DNA from: Sphaerochaeta associata
GTDB lineage: Bacteria > Spirochaetota > Spirochaetia > Sphaerochaetales > Sphaerochaetaceae
Direction: 5' to 3'
NCBI RefSeq assembly: GCF_022869165.1
Contig: NZ_CP094929.1
Span: forward strand, 1,054,001 to 1,118,000
Length of the DNA: 64,000 bases
Under the pieces are notes generated by a model. The model was not told where the DNA came from, did not search any database, and saw only the letters and a list, made by a program, of their open reading frames with translations. The position numbers and the translations under genes are program-made. This document shows positions 33,878 through 42,882 of this stretch, piece after piece. Every line of letters starts with the position of its first letter. The stretch's first letter is position 1.

Positions 33878-35497
33878 ATGACAAGTTTTGGAATTTGGGG
33901 ACTTATTCCTCCCGTTCTCACCATTACGCTTGCTTTCATTACCAAGGATGTAATGGTATCCCTGTTTCTGGGTATTTTCTCCGGGGCGATCATTGTAGCC
34001 GGCGGCAATCCCTTGATGGCAATCATCAATCTGACCGATATGATTGCAGGTTCCCTCAACGATGGCTGGAACATCCGCATCTTCCTCTTCTGTGCATTGC
34101 TCGGCGGCTTGGTCGGTATGCTCAGCAAGACCGGCTCAGCCCATGCCTTCGGCCGTTGGGCTGCAGACAAGCTTCACACAGAAAAGACCAGCCTCTTGAT
34201 GACTTGGTTCTGCGGACTCTTGATTTTCATCGACGACTACTTCAACAGCCTTGCTGTGGGAACGGTCATGAGACCCATCACCGACAAGAACAAGGTGAGC
34301 CGTGCCCAGCTGGCTTATATCCTCGACTCAACGGCAGCTCCGGTATGCATCCTGGTACCCATCTCCAGCTGGGTGATCACTGTCATGTCGATCGTTAAGG
34401 GCTCTGAAGGCTTCGAGTCTCTCGGAGTAAGCGAATTTTCCTTCTTCATGCGCTCGATCCCCTACAATCTCTATGCTCTGCTCACGGTTCTGATGGTGCT
34501 GGTCATTGTATTGACAGGAAGGAACTTCGGTCCGATGGCCCGCAGCATCGCTTATGCGAAGGAAACAGGCAAGCTCTACAACGAAACCTACGGTCCTGCT
34601 CCTGGTGAAGTCGACATTGATGGCAATGCAAATGCAGCGAAGGCAAAGCCTTTGGACATGCTTTTCCCCATTCTTGTCCTCATTATAACTGCAGTAGTAT
34701 TTTTCCCTGTCACCACCTATCTTGGATCCATCGATGGAGAGACCATTACTTCGTTGGGAGCAGCTGCTGCTTCCATGTCCCTCGGTGATGCCTTCAACAA
34801 CACCGACGCCTCCATGGCTCTCTTTTATGCAGTAATTTTCACCTTGGTGATTTCGTACATCTACTATACCGTACGAAAGCTTTTCACCATCAAGTCCGCA
34901 AGTGAAGCCATCGGCGATGGCATCAAGTCGATGGTTCCCGCCTTGATCATCCTGACCATGGCATGGACCATCGGGACTGTCATCAAGAGCAGCCCGGAAG
35001 ACGGCGGCCTCGGCCTTGCAGCCTTCCTCAGCGATGTGGTTGTCGGTGGTGGGTTCCCGATTGCTTTGGTACCTGTCATTGCCTTCGCGCTCTCTGCCTT
35101 GATCTCCTTCTCCACCGGAACCTCCTGGGGTACGTTCGCCATCATGATCCCGATCGTAATGCCCATCGCCGTCGGTCTTGCCCAGGCCAAGGGCCTTGGT
35201 GACGGAGCCCTGCTCAATGCAGCAATGATCAGCGTCAGTGCCGTACTCGGCGGTTCGGTATTCGGTGACCATGCTTCCCCGATTTCCGACACCACCATTC
35301 TCTCCTCGACCGGCGCTGGATGCCCCCACCTTGAACACGTTGCAACACAGATGCCGTATGCAGTAACGGCGGCAATTTGTACCTTGATCGGTTTCATCTT
35401 CGGCGGTATCACCCTCAATGTCTTTGTTGCCTGGTTGGCTACACTCATTTGCTTCGCCGCAGCAATGGTGTTCCTGCCGCGCGTTTACAACAAGTAA
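33878..35497 (+). CDS. nhaC: Na+/H+ antiporter, NhaC family
   Basis: A 539-residue inner-membrane antiporter of PF03553 with about 12 membrane segments. Landmarks are IFIDDYFNSLAVGTVMRP, DSTAAPVCILVPISSW, FSTGTSWGTFAIMIPI and GGSVFGDHASPISDTTILSS, which form the predicted ion path. It exchanges cytoplasmic Na+ for protons; some relatives exchange malate/lactate or amino acids. The ATG at 33878 has GAGAGAGG upstream; the TTG at 33863 is in frame but overlaps that site. Monocistronic with a clear terminator. Confidence 0.88.
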   Translation: MTSFGIWGLIPPVLTITLAFITKDVMVSLFLGIFSGAIIVAGGNPLMAIINLTDMIAGSLNDGWNIRIFLFCALLGGLVGMLSKTGSAHAFGRWAADKLHTEKTSLLMTWFCGLLIFIDDYFNSLAVGTVMRPITDKNKVSRAQLAYILDSTAAPVCILVPISSWVITVMSIVKGSEGFESLGVSEFSFFMRSIPYNLYALLTVLMVLVIVLTGRNFGPMARSIAYAKETGKLYNETYGPAPGEVDIDGNANAAKAKPLDMLFPILVLIITAVVFFPVTTYLGSIDGETITSLGAAAASMSLGDAFNNTDASMALFYAVIFTLVISYIYYTVRKLFTIKSASEAIGDGIKSMVPALIILTMAWTIGTVIKSSPEDGGLGLAAFLSDVVVGGGFPIALVPVIAFALSALISFSTGTSWGTFAIMIPIVMPIAVGLAQAKGLGDGALLNAAMISVSAVLGGSVFGDHASPISDTTILSSTGAGCPHLEHVATQMPYAVTAAICTLIGFIFGGITLNVFVAWLATLICFAAAMVFLPRVYNK

Positions 35498-35517
35498 GAA
35501 ATCGTTTCTTCCGACTT

Positions 35518-35546
35518 AGCCCGCCGTATGGCGGGCTTTATCTTGC
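35518..35546 (+). terminator. Terminator of nhaC
   Basis: AGCCCGCC (35518-35525), GTAT loop, GGCGGGCT (35530-35537), then TTATCTTG. Confidence 0.85.
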
Positions 35547-35588
35547 CCTCATGGTGTAAGCCTCCTATACTTGTATGAGGAGGACGGT

Positions 35589-36800
35589 ATGGACATAGTA
35601 CAAATACAGGGACACATCAAAGAGTATGATTGGGGCAACAGCTCGTTCATTCCCGCTCTTCTCTCTCAAGATGAAGATGGCAAGAGCAAGGCCGAGCTTT
35701 GGTTCGGTACGCATCCGAATGGCGATGCCAAGGTTGTTGAGACAGGACAGCAACTCTCCGAATTCCTTGCACAGGACAGTCTTCATTGGTTCGGTCAGGA
35801 ACATCTGGACTGTTTTGGTGATCAGCTTCCGCTTCTGCTCAAGGTTCTCGCCATTGATAAACCCCTCTCCATCCAGGTACATCCAACCAAGGCCCAAGCC
35901 GAGGAAGGGTGGGCCAAGGAAGAGCTGACCAGAGCCCATCAAAAGAAGGAACTGTGGAACTATAAGGACCCGAACCGGAAAGCGGAAGTAATTTATGCGC
36001 TCACTCCCATTACGGCAATGTGTGGATTCAGGCCCCTGAAACAGATAATACCTGTATTGAAGCTTCTTATTCCCAACGGGTATGCGAAGCATTTTGGGTA
36101 TTTGGACACAGTGCAGGAGGACTCGGACAAGCTTCTTGCCAAGTTGTTTGAAGATTTGTATACGATGCAATCGGAGCAACTTGTACAACTGGTGGATGAG
36201 TATATTGCCTCGTTGAAGAAACACGAGGAACTTCCCTTTGCCACCGGGGATGGTGCATTTTTGGAGAGCAAGGGCATCGTTCTCTCCTGTTATGCAGCCT
36301 ACCCCAAGGACCCGGGGTTGTTCTGCCCCTTTATTCTGCACGTCAAACACCTCCATCCGGGTGAAGCCCTCTATCTGGAGCCTCGAACCCTCCATGCCTA
36401 TGTGCTTGGCAACGGCATCGAGCTGATGAGCGCTTCGGACAACGTACTGCGAGGCGGACTTACCAACAAGAAAGTGGATGTGAAAGAGCTGATGAGAATC
36501 CTGGAGATCAAGGGCAGGGAAGTAGAGAAAGCCCCGATGCTCATAGGTCGCTCAGGCAGGCTTCATGTGCTTACTCCCACCGAGGAGTTCCATCTGATGG
36601 TGCTCAAAAGCGGGACGTACCACATCAATGAACGCAGAAGCATTGAGCTGTTGTTCGTGACCGAGGGACAGGCGGTGTTTCAATCGGCTGCTGAGAAACG
36701 AACCTTGGAGAAAGGTAGCTGCCATGTGGTTGCAGCCTCTCTTTCCTCTTACTCCTTGGAGGTTGAGGGGACGCTTTTCATCGCCGATGTTCCCCGCTAA
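35589..36800 (+). CDS. manA: Mannose-6-phosphate isomerase, class I
   Basis: A 403-residue zinc isomerase interconverting fructose-6-P and mannose-6-P. The zinc-site motif LSIQVHPTKAQAEEG near residue 95 and the later EPRTLHAYVLGNGIELMSASDNVLRGGLT near 262 are complete, as is KEYDWGN at the N terminus. GAGGAGGAC precedes the ATG at 35589, while a TTG at 35571 in frame overlaps the ribosome binding site. It lies upstream of an unrelated UPF0597 gene. With nagB nearby it serves hexose and amino-sugar metabolism. Confidence 0.93.
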   Translation: MDIVQIQGHIKEYDWGNSSFIPALLSQDEDGKSKAELWFGTHPNGDAKVVETGQQLSEFLAQDSLHWFGQEHLDCFGDQLPLLLKVLAIDKPLSIQVHPTKAQAEEGWAKEELTRAHQKKELWNYKDPNRKAEVIYALTPITAMCGFRPLKQIIPVLKLLIPNGYAKHFGYLDTVQEDSDKLLAKLFEDLYTMQSEQLVQLVDEYIASLKKHEELPFATGDGAFLESKGIVLSCYAAYPKDPGLFCPFILHVKHLHPGEALYLEPRTLHAYVLGNGIELMSASDNVLRGGLTNKKVDVKELMRILEIKGREVEKAPMLIGRSGRLHVLTPTEEFHLMVLKSGTYHINERRSIELLFVTEGQAVFQSAAEKRTLEKGSCHVVAASLSSYSLEVEGTLFIADVPR

Positions 36801-36856
36801 TCAAATTTCTCGCTTTGGGGTTGGAAAGCCTGTTCTCAGAATGCTATAGTCCTTGT

Positions 36857-38131
36857 ATGGATACTTACCTGAAGGTACTACAAAAAGAGATGCGCCCTGC
36901 AATGGGGTGCACTGAGCCTGCCGCCTCAGCCCTCGCCGGGGCCAAGGCCGCTCAGTTGTTGGATGGCCGGCCCACTTCCCTGGAGGTTGTAACCAGCAGG
37001 GATATGGTGAAGAACGCCATGGGTGTGGGTCTGCCGAATTGCTCGCTCAAGGGGATTCAGGCAGCGGTAGCCCTTGGTGCGTCAGGCGGTGATGTTGATA
37101 AGGGCTTGAGTATTCTCAGCGAATTGAGCGATGAGCAGATTCAGCATGCGAGTTCCATGCCGGTTTCCCTTGCCATCGATTCCGAAGTTCCTTCGCTATA
37201 CATCAAAGTGGTTGCCAAGAATGAAGGCGGCACTTCTGTCGCTGTCATCAGTGGTGAGCATGACCGTTTCAGCTACCTCGAGCAACATGGGCAGGTACTG
37301 CTCAGTTTGGCTGTTGATGCCTGCGGTTCCTCCCTGCAAGAGGAGGATGAACAGTTTATGGGCGGCAGTTCCTTGTCCGACCTGCTTGCTTGGGTGCAGC
37401 AGGCACCGCAGGAAGCTCTGACGTTGGTCCTTGAAGCCAAAGATACCAATATGGCTATTGCTCAGCATGCCTTGGAGCACTCCTACGGTCTGTCTGTAGG
37501 CAGAATCGCAGCCGAGCCTATCGGTAAAAAACCTTCCAGCCTATCCGAGGCTTTCAGCCTCGCTTCGGCCATGGCGGCAGCGGCCAGTGATGCAAGAATG
37601 GCAGGCTGTCCGCTTCCTGTAATCATCAACAGCGGCAGCGGCAACCAAGGCATCACCTTGACAGTACCCCTTGCTGTGGTTGGATCCTATTTGGCATGCA
37701 GTGAAGAGAAACTGGCCAGAGCCCTGCTGCTCAGTCAACTGGTAGGTCTCGCCCTGACTGCAAAGAAGAATCGGCTCAGTGCCTTGTGCGGCGCCTTTAC
37801 GGCAGCCATAGGTACGGCATGCGGGCTTGTGTACCTGCTCGATGGGACCCTTGTTGAGATGGACAGGGCGTTCAATACCATGGTGGGCAACCTGACCGGT
37901 ATTATTTGTGATGGGGCGAAGATGACCTGCGCCTTGAAGATTTATAGCTGCGTCGAGGCAGCGAACCTGGCCTGCAAACTTGCTTTCAGGGGTATGTCTC
38001 CAGGAAATGAGAGCGGCATTGTCGGCAAGACAAGCAAAGAGAGTATGGATTTCCTTTCGAGAATCAGCCATGAAGGGATGGAGGAGACGGATAAAACGAT
38101 TCTTTCCATCATGTTGGGAAAACAAGCATGA
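36857..38131 (+). CDS. UPF0597 family protein, probable L-cysteine desulfidase (CyuA/YhaM-like)
   Basis: A 424-residue protein of the serine dehydratase alpha-chain-like UPF0597 family. The opening EMRPAMGCTEPAASALAGAKA with Cys18 and the ending with FRGMSPGNESGIVGK are diagnostic, and VINSGSGNQGITLTVPLAVV lies in the core. Family members such as CyuA degrade cysteine to pyruvate, ammonia and sulfide using a labile Fe-S cluster. Start choice is uncertain: the ATG at 36857 lacks a clear Shine-Dalgarno sequence, and an upstream TTG at 36815 is also open. It overlaps the next gene by four bases (ATGA), so the two are translationally coupled. Confidence 0.85.
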   Translation: MDTYLKVLQKEMRPAMGCTEPAASALAGAKAAQLLDGRPTSLEVVTSRDMVKNAMGVGLPNCSLKGIQAAVALGASGGDVDKGLSILSELSDEQIQHASSMPVSLAIDSEVPSLYIKVVAKNEGGTSVAVISGEHDRFSYLEQHGQVLLSLAVDACGSSLQEEDEQFMGGSSLSDLLAWVQQAPQEALTLVLEAKDTNMAIAQHALEHSYGLSVGRIAAEPIGKKPSSLSEAFSLASAMAAAASDARMAGCPLPVIINSGSGNQGITLTVPLAVVGSYLACSEEKLARALLLSQLVGLALTAKKNRLSALCGAFTAAIGTACGLVYLLDGTLVEMDRAFNTMVGNLTGIICDGAKMTCALKIYSCVEAANLACKLAFRGMSPGNESGIVGKTSKESMDFLSRISHEGMEETDKTILSIMLGKQA

Positions 38132-38721
38132 ATTATGTAGCAATAGATTTTGAAACGGCGAACGGGTATCCAGGTGGAGCCTGTTCGGTCGCCCTGGCCC
38201 GCTTCGATGAGGAAGGGATGCTGCTGGATACCTACTATTCACTCATTCATCCCAAGCACCCCTATTTCGATCCGAGTATGACGGCAGTACACCAACTCAA
38301 GGATGAGGAGTGCCTTGGCGCCCCTGAGTTTGATATGGTTTGGCCGGCTATGCGGGAATTCATCGGCCGCGATCTCCTGGTTGCCCACAACGCTGTCTTC
38401 GATATGGGTGTTCTGAAGGGCTGCTTTGAGGTGTATGACTTGGAAGCAAGACAGATGCCCTATCTTTGTACGCTCACCATCGCCAAGAAAGTCTGGCCGA
38501 AGATGCTCAGCTATAAGCTTGCATATTTGGTGGATTATTACGGCATGGAGTATCAGGCGCACTATGCCCTCGATGATGCGATCATGTGCGGGAAAATGAT
38601 GCACAAGCTCTGCTATGGGCACCTCAATGAGATGCTCGATCTCAGGCGCTTTTTGATCACCAAGGGCATTGAGCCGAAATTCATCGAGAACCAGCGAAAA
38701 GACGGAGATTTTTTCCTATAA
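38128..38721 (+). CDS. DnaQ-like 3'-5' exonuclease (DEDDh)
   Basis: A 197-residue exonuclease domain protein. Exo I is AIDFETANG (Asp7, Glu9), Exo II is VAHNAVFDMGVL, and Exo III is HYALDDAIMCG, giving a complete DEDDh site. It resembles the stand-alone proofreading-subunit homologues that trim single-stranded DNA or RNA ends, not a polymerase-fused epsilon. It overlaps the upstream UPF0597 gene by four bases and runs 41 bp into the convergent PAP2 gene at its 3' end. Confidence 0.87.
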   Translation: MNYVAIDFETANGYPGGACSVALARFDEEGMLLDTYYSLIHPKHPYFDPSMTAVHQLKDEECLGAPEFDMVWPAMREFIGRDLLVAHNAVFDMGVLKGCFEVYDLEARQMPYLCTLTIAKKVWPKMLSYKLAYLVDYYGMEYQAHYALDDAIMCGKMMHKLCYGHLNEMLDLRRFLITKGIEPKFIENQRKDGDFFL

Positions 38722-39580
38722 GCGGATATAGTCCTGTCGCCCAAAGTCCTACCAGCGTATAGCGGACGAAGGATCCGACTGCATACAGTGATTCGGGGAT
38801 GATCACCTTGGCACCCATGAACAGCAGGATGCCGACCAGCCCGATGACGTAACGGACGATCTGCTTGCTTCGCTTCTCCTCGACAGTGAAATTCACCTTC
38901 TTATTCTCCAAGGCGAAGCCCAGGTAACCTCCGCCACCGAGGGCGAAGACTTTCATGAGGTCGGTGAAGGCGACCTCATCGATGGTCCCTGTATTGAGCA
39001 GAATTGCCGTAATGGCTCCTGCAGCAAAAGAAAGGGAGCCGATCCACAAACTGAGGCGGATGCGCTTGTTCTTGTCGTCATAGAGAGCGTTCAGATAACG
39101 GCTCACTGTAAAGCTGATGGTTACACCAAGCAAAAGCCCTGCAAACACATCGATGGGCCAGTGTACTCCCAAGTAGAGACGGCTCAGTCCGACCAAGGCC
39201 ATCATGACTGCACAGAGGATGCTGACAGGCCGTTTCTTGAACGTAAGTGCAAGGGCGGTATAGAAGGCCGCCCCGGTAGTGGTATGTCCGCTGGGGAACG
39301 AGTAGCCGGTTGCTGTCTCCAGGCGCTTGCCGTCGATGGATTCGAGCACCTGGAAAGGTCGTGGTGCGCGGACGACCGCCTTGAGGATTCCCATGCCCAG
39401 TACGGCAAACAGGACCGACGTAAAGAGGCCGAACCCTTTCTTCTTGTCGTAGTTGTAGAAGATGTAGAGAATGACTGCTATGACGAAGGTCTGTTCGCCC
39501 ACTGCAGAGGCGATGTTGGCCAGAAAATCAAGGATGGGGTTTGCAATGTTGAGAAAGAACAACATGATGGATTCTTGCAT
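38681..39580 (-). CDS. PAP2-family membrane phosphatase
   Basis: A 299-residue polytopic protein with the three phosphatase motifs in order: KAVVRAPRPF (about 68-77), the PSGHT motif near 96-100 and SRLYLGVHWPIDVFAG near 132. Such enzymes dephosphorylate phosphatidate, undecaprenyl pyrophosphate or related lipids on the outer face of the inner membrane. The C-terminal 110 residues add four more hydrophobic segments beyond the minimal family fold. It is convergent with and overlaps the DnaQ-like gene by 41 bp. A GAGTC-type weak ribosome site precedes the ATG. Confidence 0.87.
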   Translation of the reverse strand: MQESIMLFFLNIANPILDFLANIASAVGEQTFVIAVILYIFYNYDKKKGFGLFTSVLFAVLGMGILKAVVRAPRPFQVLESIDGKRLETATGYSFPSGHTTTGAAFYTALALTFKKRPVSILCAVMMALVGLSRLYLGVHWPIDVFAGLLLGVTISFTVSRYLNALYDDKNKRIRLSLWIGSLSFAAGAITAILLNTGTIDEVAFTDLMKVFALGGGGYLGFALENKKVNFTVEEKRSKQIVRYVIGLVGILLFMGAKVIIPESLYAVGSFVRYTLVGLWATGLYPLIGKNLRLFAGSR

Positions 39581-39639
39581 GATTGACTCCTTTCAGAGAG
39601 TATACGTGAGGAAAATATGTCTGACAACTGCTAATCCAG

Positions 39640-39668
39640 TTGACAAAAAAATGCGTTTCGTGTAGTTT
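39640..39668 (+). promoter_or_regulatory. Promoter of first tRNA-Asp
   Basis: Consensus TTGACA (39640-39645), 17-bp spacer, TAGTTT (39663-39668). Confidence 0.7.
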
Positions 39669-39683
39669 CCAAGAGTGCTTTTT

Positions 39684-39757
39684 GAGGGTGTAGCGAAGCT
39701 GGTTATCGCGACGGCCTGTCACGCCGTAGATCGCGGGTTCGAGTCCCGTCACTCTCG
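39684..39757 (+). tRNA. tRNA-Asp(GTC), copy 1
   Basis: A 74-nt cloverleaf with acceptor GAGGGTG/CACTCTC, anticodon loop CTGTCAC (GTC) and T loop TTCGAGT. CCA is not encoded. Identical to copy 2. Confidence 0.95.
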
Positions 39758-39763
39758 CTATTG

Positions 39764-39801
39764 CAGCCGCTTTGGGTCTTCCGAGGCGGCTGTAGTTTTT
39801 T
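39764..39801 (+). terminator. Terminator of first tRNA-Asp
   Basis: CAGCCGC (39764-39770) pairs with GCGGCTG (39785-39791), extended to about 12 bp with G-U pairs, then TAG and seven Ts. Confidence 0.85.
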
Positions 39802-39821
39802 GGAAATCTCTTTTCAGGTTG

Positions 39822-39850
39822 TTGACAAAACTATTAGGATAGTGTAGTTT
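39822..39850 (+). promoter_or_regulatory. Promoter of second tRNA-Asp
   Basis: TTGACA (39822-39827), 17-bp spacer, TAGTTT (39845-39850), the same -35, spacing and -10 as the first copy although spacer sequences differ. Confidence 0.7.
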
Positions 39851-39862
39851 CACTCATGCTAT

Positions 39863-39936
39863 GAGGGTGTAGCGAAGCTGGTTATCGCGACGGCCTGTCA
39901 CGCCGTAGATCGCGGGTTCGAGTCCCGTCACTCTCG
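39863..39936 (+). tRNA. tRNA-Asp(GTC), copy 2
   Basis: Identical 74-nt sequence to copy 1, 105 nt downstream of it. Anticodon GTC; CCA not encoded. Confidence 0.95.
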
Positions 39937-39942
39937 CTTTCA

Positions 39943-39971
39943 GAAACCGCCTTGGATTCCAGGGCGGTTTC
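39943..39971 (+). terminator. Terminator of second tRNA-Asp
   Basis: GAAACCGCC (39943-39951) pairs with GGCGGTTTC (39963-39971), with three or four further inner pairs. The following sequence is AT-rich but not a pure T-run. Confidence 0.7.
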
Positions 39972-40009
39972 GTTATTATATACAGGTGTATCCTGATTTT
40001 GGAGGAATG

Positions 40010-41080
40010 ATGAAGGTACTGGTAGGCATGAGCGGAGGGATCGACTCTTCAGTCGCAGCTTACTTATTGAAACAGCAGGGCCACGAGGTGATGGGCGTTA
40101 CGATGACCATATGGAATAAACGTTCCCATTTGTCACGTCCGTTGAACTCCACCAGCTGCTTTGCTCCGGATAAAACCGAGGACATTCGAGCCATCAAGAA
40201 GATATGTGAGAAAATCGGGATCGAGCATCAGGTGCTCGAACTCAGTGATCTCTTTGAAGAAATAGTGCTGTCCAATTTCAAGGCGGAGTACATGGATGGA
40301 AGGACACCCAATCCCTGTGTCTGGTGCAATGCAAAGATCAAGTTTGGAGCAATGGTCGAGTATGCCATGCAAAGCGGCCTTGTCTTTGATAGGTTCGCCA
40401 CCGGTCACTATGCCAGGATTGTCGAACAAAACGGCCGGTATGCAGTCGCAAAGGCAGTGGATTTGAAGAAGGACCAATCGTACTTTCTCTATCGCCTCAA
40501 CCAAGAGCAACTTGCCAGAACCCTTTTCCCCCTCGGTGGAATGACCAAGGAAGACGTGCGCAAGATCGACGTCGCCCAAGGGTTTCACAAGGTGTACCAA
40601 GAGGAGAGCCAGGATTTCTATGATGGCGATTACACCGACTTGCTGGATATCTCAGCCCGTCAAGGAAACATTGTCACCAAGCAGGGCGAGGTGCTGGGCC
40701 GCCATGAAGGCATCTGGCATTACACCATCGGCCAACGTAAAGGTTTGGGTATTGCAGCACCAAGGCCGCTCTACGTGCTTGAATTGAGAGCCGATACCAA
40801 CGAGGTTGTGGTAGGCTTTGTTGAGGATACCCTGCAGAGTACCGTAACCGCATCTGATGTTGTCTGGTCAAAGGTTTCCTCGCTGGAAGGCGAGGTTGTG
40901 GTACAGGCAAAAATCCGCTCCACCGGCTATGCAACCGAAGCCAAAGCCCGTCAGAATGACGACGGGACCATCACGGCAATCTTCAGCGATGAAGTGAAAG
41001 CCGCCACCGTCGGTCAGTCGCTGGTGCTGTATGACGGAAGCACGATACTCTGTGGAGGCATCATCGTTCAAGCCTGTTGA
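40010..41080 (+). CDS. mnmA: tRNA 2-thiouridylase, variant lacking the canonical second cysteine
   Basis: A 356-residue enzyme that thiolates U34 of tRNA-Lys, Glu and Gln. The PP-loop GMSGGIDSS (6-14) adenylates the base, and NPCVWCN carries Cys103 and Cys106. The second catalytic cysteine, usually in a GICFIG- or DLCFV-like segment near residue 200, is absent: here the segment reads ESQDFYDGDY. Cys50 in TSCFAPD is another candidate ligand or nucleophile. The C-terminal beta-barrel (IGQRKGLGI onward) is normal. Start taken at 40010 because GGAGG lies at 40001-40005; the preceding ATG at 40007 is too close. Confidence 0.9.
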   Translation: MKVLVGMSGGIDSSVAAYLLKQQGHEVMGVTMTIWNKRSHLSRPLNSTSCFAPDKTEDIRAIKKICEKIGIEHQVLELSDLFEEIVLSNFKAEYMDGRTPNPCVWCNAKIKFGAMVEYAMQSGLVFDRFATGHYARIVEQNGRYAVAKAVDLKKDQSYFLYRLNQEQLARTLFPLGGMTKEDVRKIDVAQGFHKVYQEESQDFYDGDYTDLLDISARQGNIVTKQGEVLGRHEGIWHYTIGQRKGLGIAAPRPLYVLELRADTNEVVVGFVEDTLQSTVTASDVVWSKVSSLEGEVVVQAKIRSTGYATEAKARQNDDGTITAIFSDEVKAATVGQSLVLYDGSTILCGGIIVQAC

Positions 41081-41132
41081 GTGTTGCCCACCTCCTTGTT
41101 TCAGACTATGATGGAGTGACAAGGAGAGAGCA

Positions 41133-41945
41133 ATGCGAGTCATCATCCAAAACGATTATGAGAATCTGTCCCTTTGGGCTGCACGGTATATAGCCAATAG
41201 AATCAGGGCCTTTGAACCGAATGCAAATCGACCATTTGTCCTTGGCCTTCCTACGGGATCCTCCCCGCTTGGTACCTATGCTGAATTGATCAGGCTCAAT
41301 AGGGAAGGATATGTTTCCTTTGCCAATGTCGTCACCTTCAACATGGATGAGTATGTAGGGCTTGCTCGTGAGCACGAACAAAGCTACTACACCTTCATGT
41401 GGAAGAACTTCTTCAATCACATCGACATCAAGGCTGAGAATGTGCACATTCTTGATGGAACCGCCAAGGACCTGGAAGAGGAGTGTTGCTTGTATGAAGA
41501 GGCAATCGCCGCCTTCGGCGGTATCGAGCTGTTCCTTGGAGGCATCGGGGCGGACGGGCATATCGCCTTCAATGAACCCTTCTCCAGCCTGTCCAGCCGC
41601 ACCCGCATCAAGAGCTTGACCTACGACACTAAGGTCATGAACAGCAGGTTTTTTGAACACGACATGAACAAGGTTCCCTCCCAGGCTTTGACGGTCGGGG
41701 TTAAGACGGTGACCGACAGCCGTGAGGTGATCATCCTGGTCAACGGTCACAACAAGGCACGTGCCTTGCAGGCCACCATCGAGGGAGGCGTCAGCCAGAG
41801 CTGGACATGCAGCGCCCTCCAACTTCATCCGAAGGCTGTCATCGTGTGCGATGAAGCGGCCTGCGGAGAGCTGAAGGTAGATACCTACAAGTACTTCAAG
41901 GACATCGAGAGCGAGAATCTCTCGGTTGCAGCGATGCTCAAGTAG
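41133..41945 (+). CDS. nagB: Glucosamine-6-phosphate deaminase
   Basis: A 270-residue cytoplasmic isomerase/deaminase converting GlcN-6-P to Fru-6-P and ammonia. Motifs are [11 protein letters not shown] near 37, the catalytic region NMDEYVGL with Asp72, and the [16 protein letters not shown] active-site stretch near 137. It completes amino-sugar use; no nagA is present in the window. AAGGAGAGAGC precedes the ATG. It lies 52 nt after mnmA and ends at a GNRA-looped hairpin. Confidence 0.95.
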   Translation: MRVIIQNDYENLSLWAARYIANRIRAFEPNANRPFVLGLPTGSSPLGTYAELIRLNREGYVSFANVVTFNMDEYVGLAREHEQSYYTFMWKNFFNHIDIKAENVHILDGTAKDLEEECCLYEEAIAAFGGIELFLGGIGADGHIAFNEPFSSLSSRTRIKSLTYDTKVMNSRFFEHDMNKVPSQALTVGVKTVTDSREVIILVNGHNKARALQATIEGGVSQSWTCSALQLHPKAVIVCDEAACGELKVDTYKYFKDIESENLSVAAMLK

Positions 41946-41959
41946 GGAAACGGAGAACA

Positions 41960-41985
41960 GGCTCAGCGGGAAACCGCTGAGCCTG
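41960..41985. terminator. Hairpin between nagB and the convergent barrel gene
   Basis: An 11-bp perfect stem (41960-41970 with 41975-41985) is capped by GAAA. There is no good T-tract on either strand, so termination is likely but not certain. Confidence 0.5.
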
Positions 41986-41991
41986 ACATCT

Positions 41992-42627
41992 CTAGAAAGC
42001 CATCGACACCCCAACATAGGGGCTGAGTGTGAATCCGTCAACTGAATAGTCTTGGGATGCACTAAAGCCTCCTATACTGGCTTTCATTGTTCCTGACAGT
42101 GGCAGGATTGCCTGGATTCCGACATTGAGGAATGTAGTTTGATTCAATGCATAATTCAGTTCAGCCAAAAGTGTGAAGGAATACAGCGAGGTTGTCACTG
42201 AAGTAGAGGGCGAAGTGGAATCATCGGTTTCAGAATCGTTTGCAATCATTACACCTATAGCGCCTTCGAAGAATGCATCCATGTTTATCGGTTGTTGAAA
42301 GGCAACGCCAAGTGAAACATCCCATCCAATCGGTTCATCAGAGACATCCATTGAAGTTCCGCTTACTTTCAAAGAAGTGAGTTTCCCGAATCTTGCCATA
42401 TAACTCACACCGATTGGGCTAGATGGTGAGAAATATGAAGTCCCTTTGACGTAGGCCCCCAGGCTGTTTCCCTTGGCATCAGTTGTGAGAACTGTACCTC
42501 CTGCTGAAATTGAATCAATGGTTTCAGATGTGTAAAACCCACCTACAGATACTTTGCTTGTTGCTCCAAACATAGGAATGGATGTGAGCAAAGCGATGAT
42601 TACCAAGGTAATAGCCGTCTTCTTCAT
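41992..42627 (-). CDS. Small outer-membrane beta-barrel protein, function unknown
   Basis: A 211-residue protein with a signal peptide ending near MFG-AT (about residue 21-22). The mature part starts with KVSVGGFY and alternates short amphipathic strands, ending with SPYVGVSMAF, whose terminal Phe is typical of outer-membrane barrels. About eight to ten strands fit the length, like OmpA/OmpX-type barrels. No closer family is recognised. The ATG at 42627 follows GAGGAG; a longer frame up to 42687 would hide the signal peptide. It is somewhat AT-rich, like the toxin genes beyond it. Confidence 0.7.
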   Translation of the reverse strand: MKKTAITLVIIALLTSIPMFGATSKVSVGGFYTSETIDSISAGGTVLTTDAKGNSLGAYVKGTSYFSPSSPIGVSYMARFGKLTSLKVSGTSMDVSDEPIGWDVSLGVAFQQPINMDAFFEGAIGVMIANDSETDDSTSPSTSVTTSLYSFTLLAELNYALNQTTFLNVGIQAILPLSGTMKASIGGFSASQDYSVDGFTLSPYVGVSMAF

Positions 42628-42676
42628 GAAAAACTCCTCAATCAATAGTGATATAGTTTTGCTGATAGCAACTAAA

Positions 42677-42705
42677 ACCATAACCATTGGTGATTACTAT
42701 TTCAA
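42677..42705 (-). promoter_or_regulatory. Candidate promoter of the small barrel gene
   Basis: Minus strand: TTGAAA (42705-42700), 17-bp spacer, TATGGT (42682-42677), about 50 bp before the ATG. Confidence 0.5.
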
Positions 42706-42882
42706 TGATTATTTTTATATCTTTTTACATTGATCCAGGAATTATCCAAATAATTGCACTTCATGGTCCGTACGTAAGATAACGAACTACCCAAATTATA
42801 CTTTCCCGATGAATGAGACGCTGTGAGCTTGATTTTTGTGGTCGGCTCTACTTCTACTTGAGGGATAATTCGGACAAGAAAC

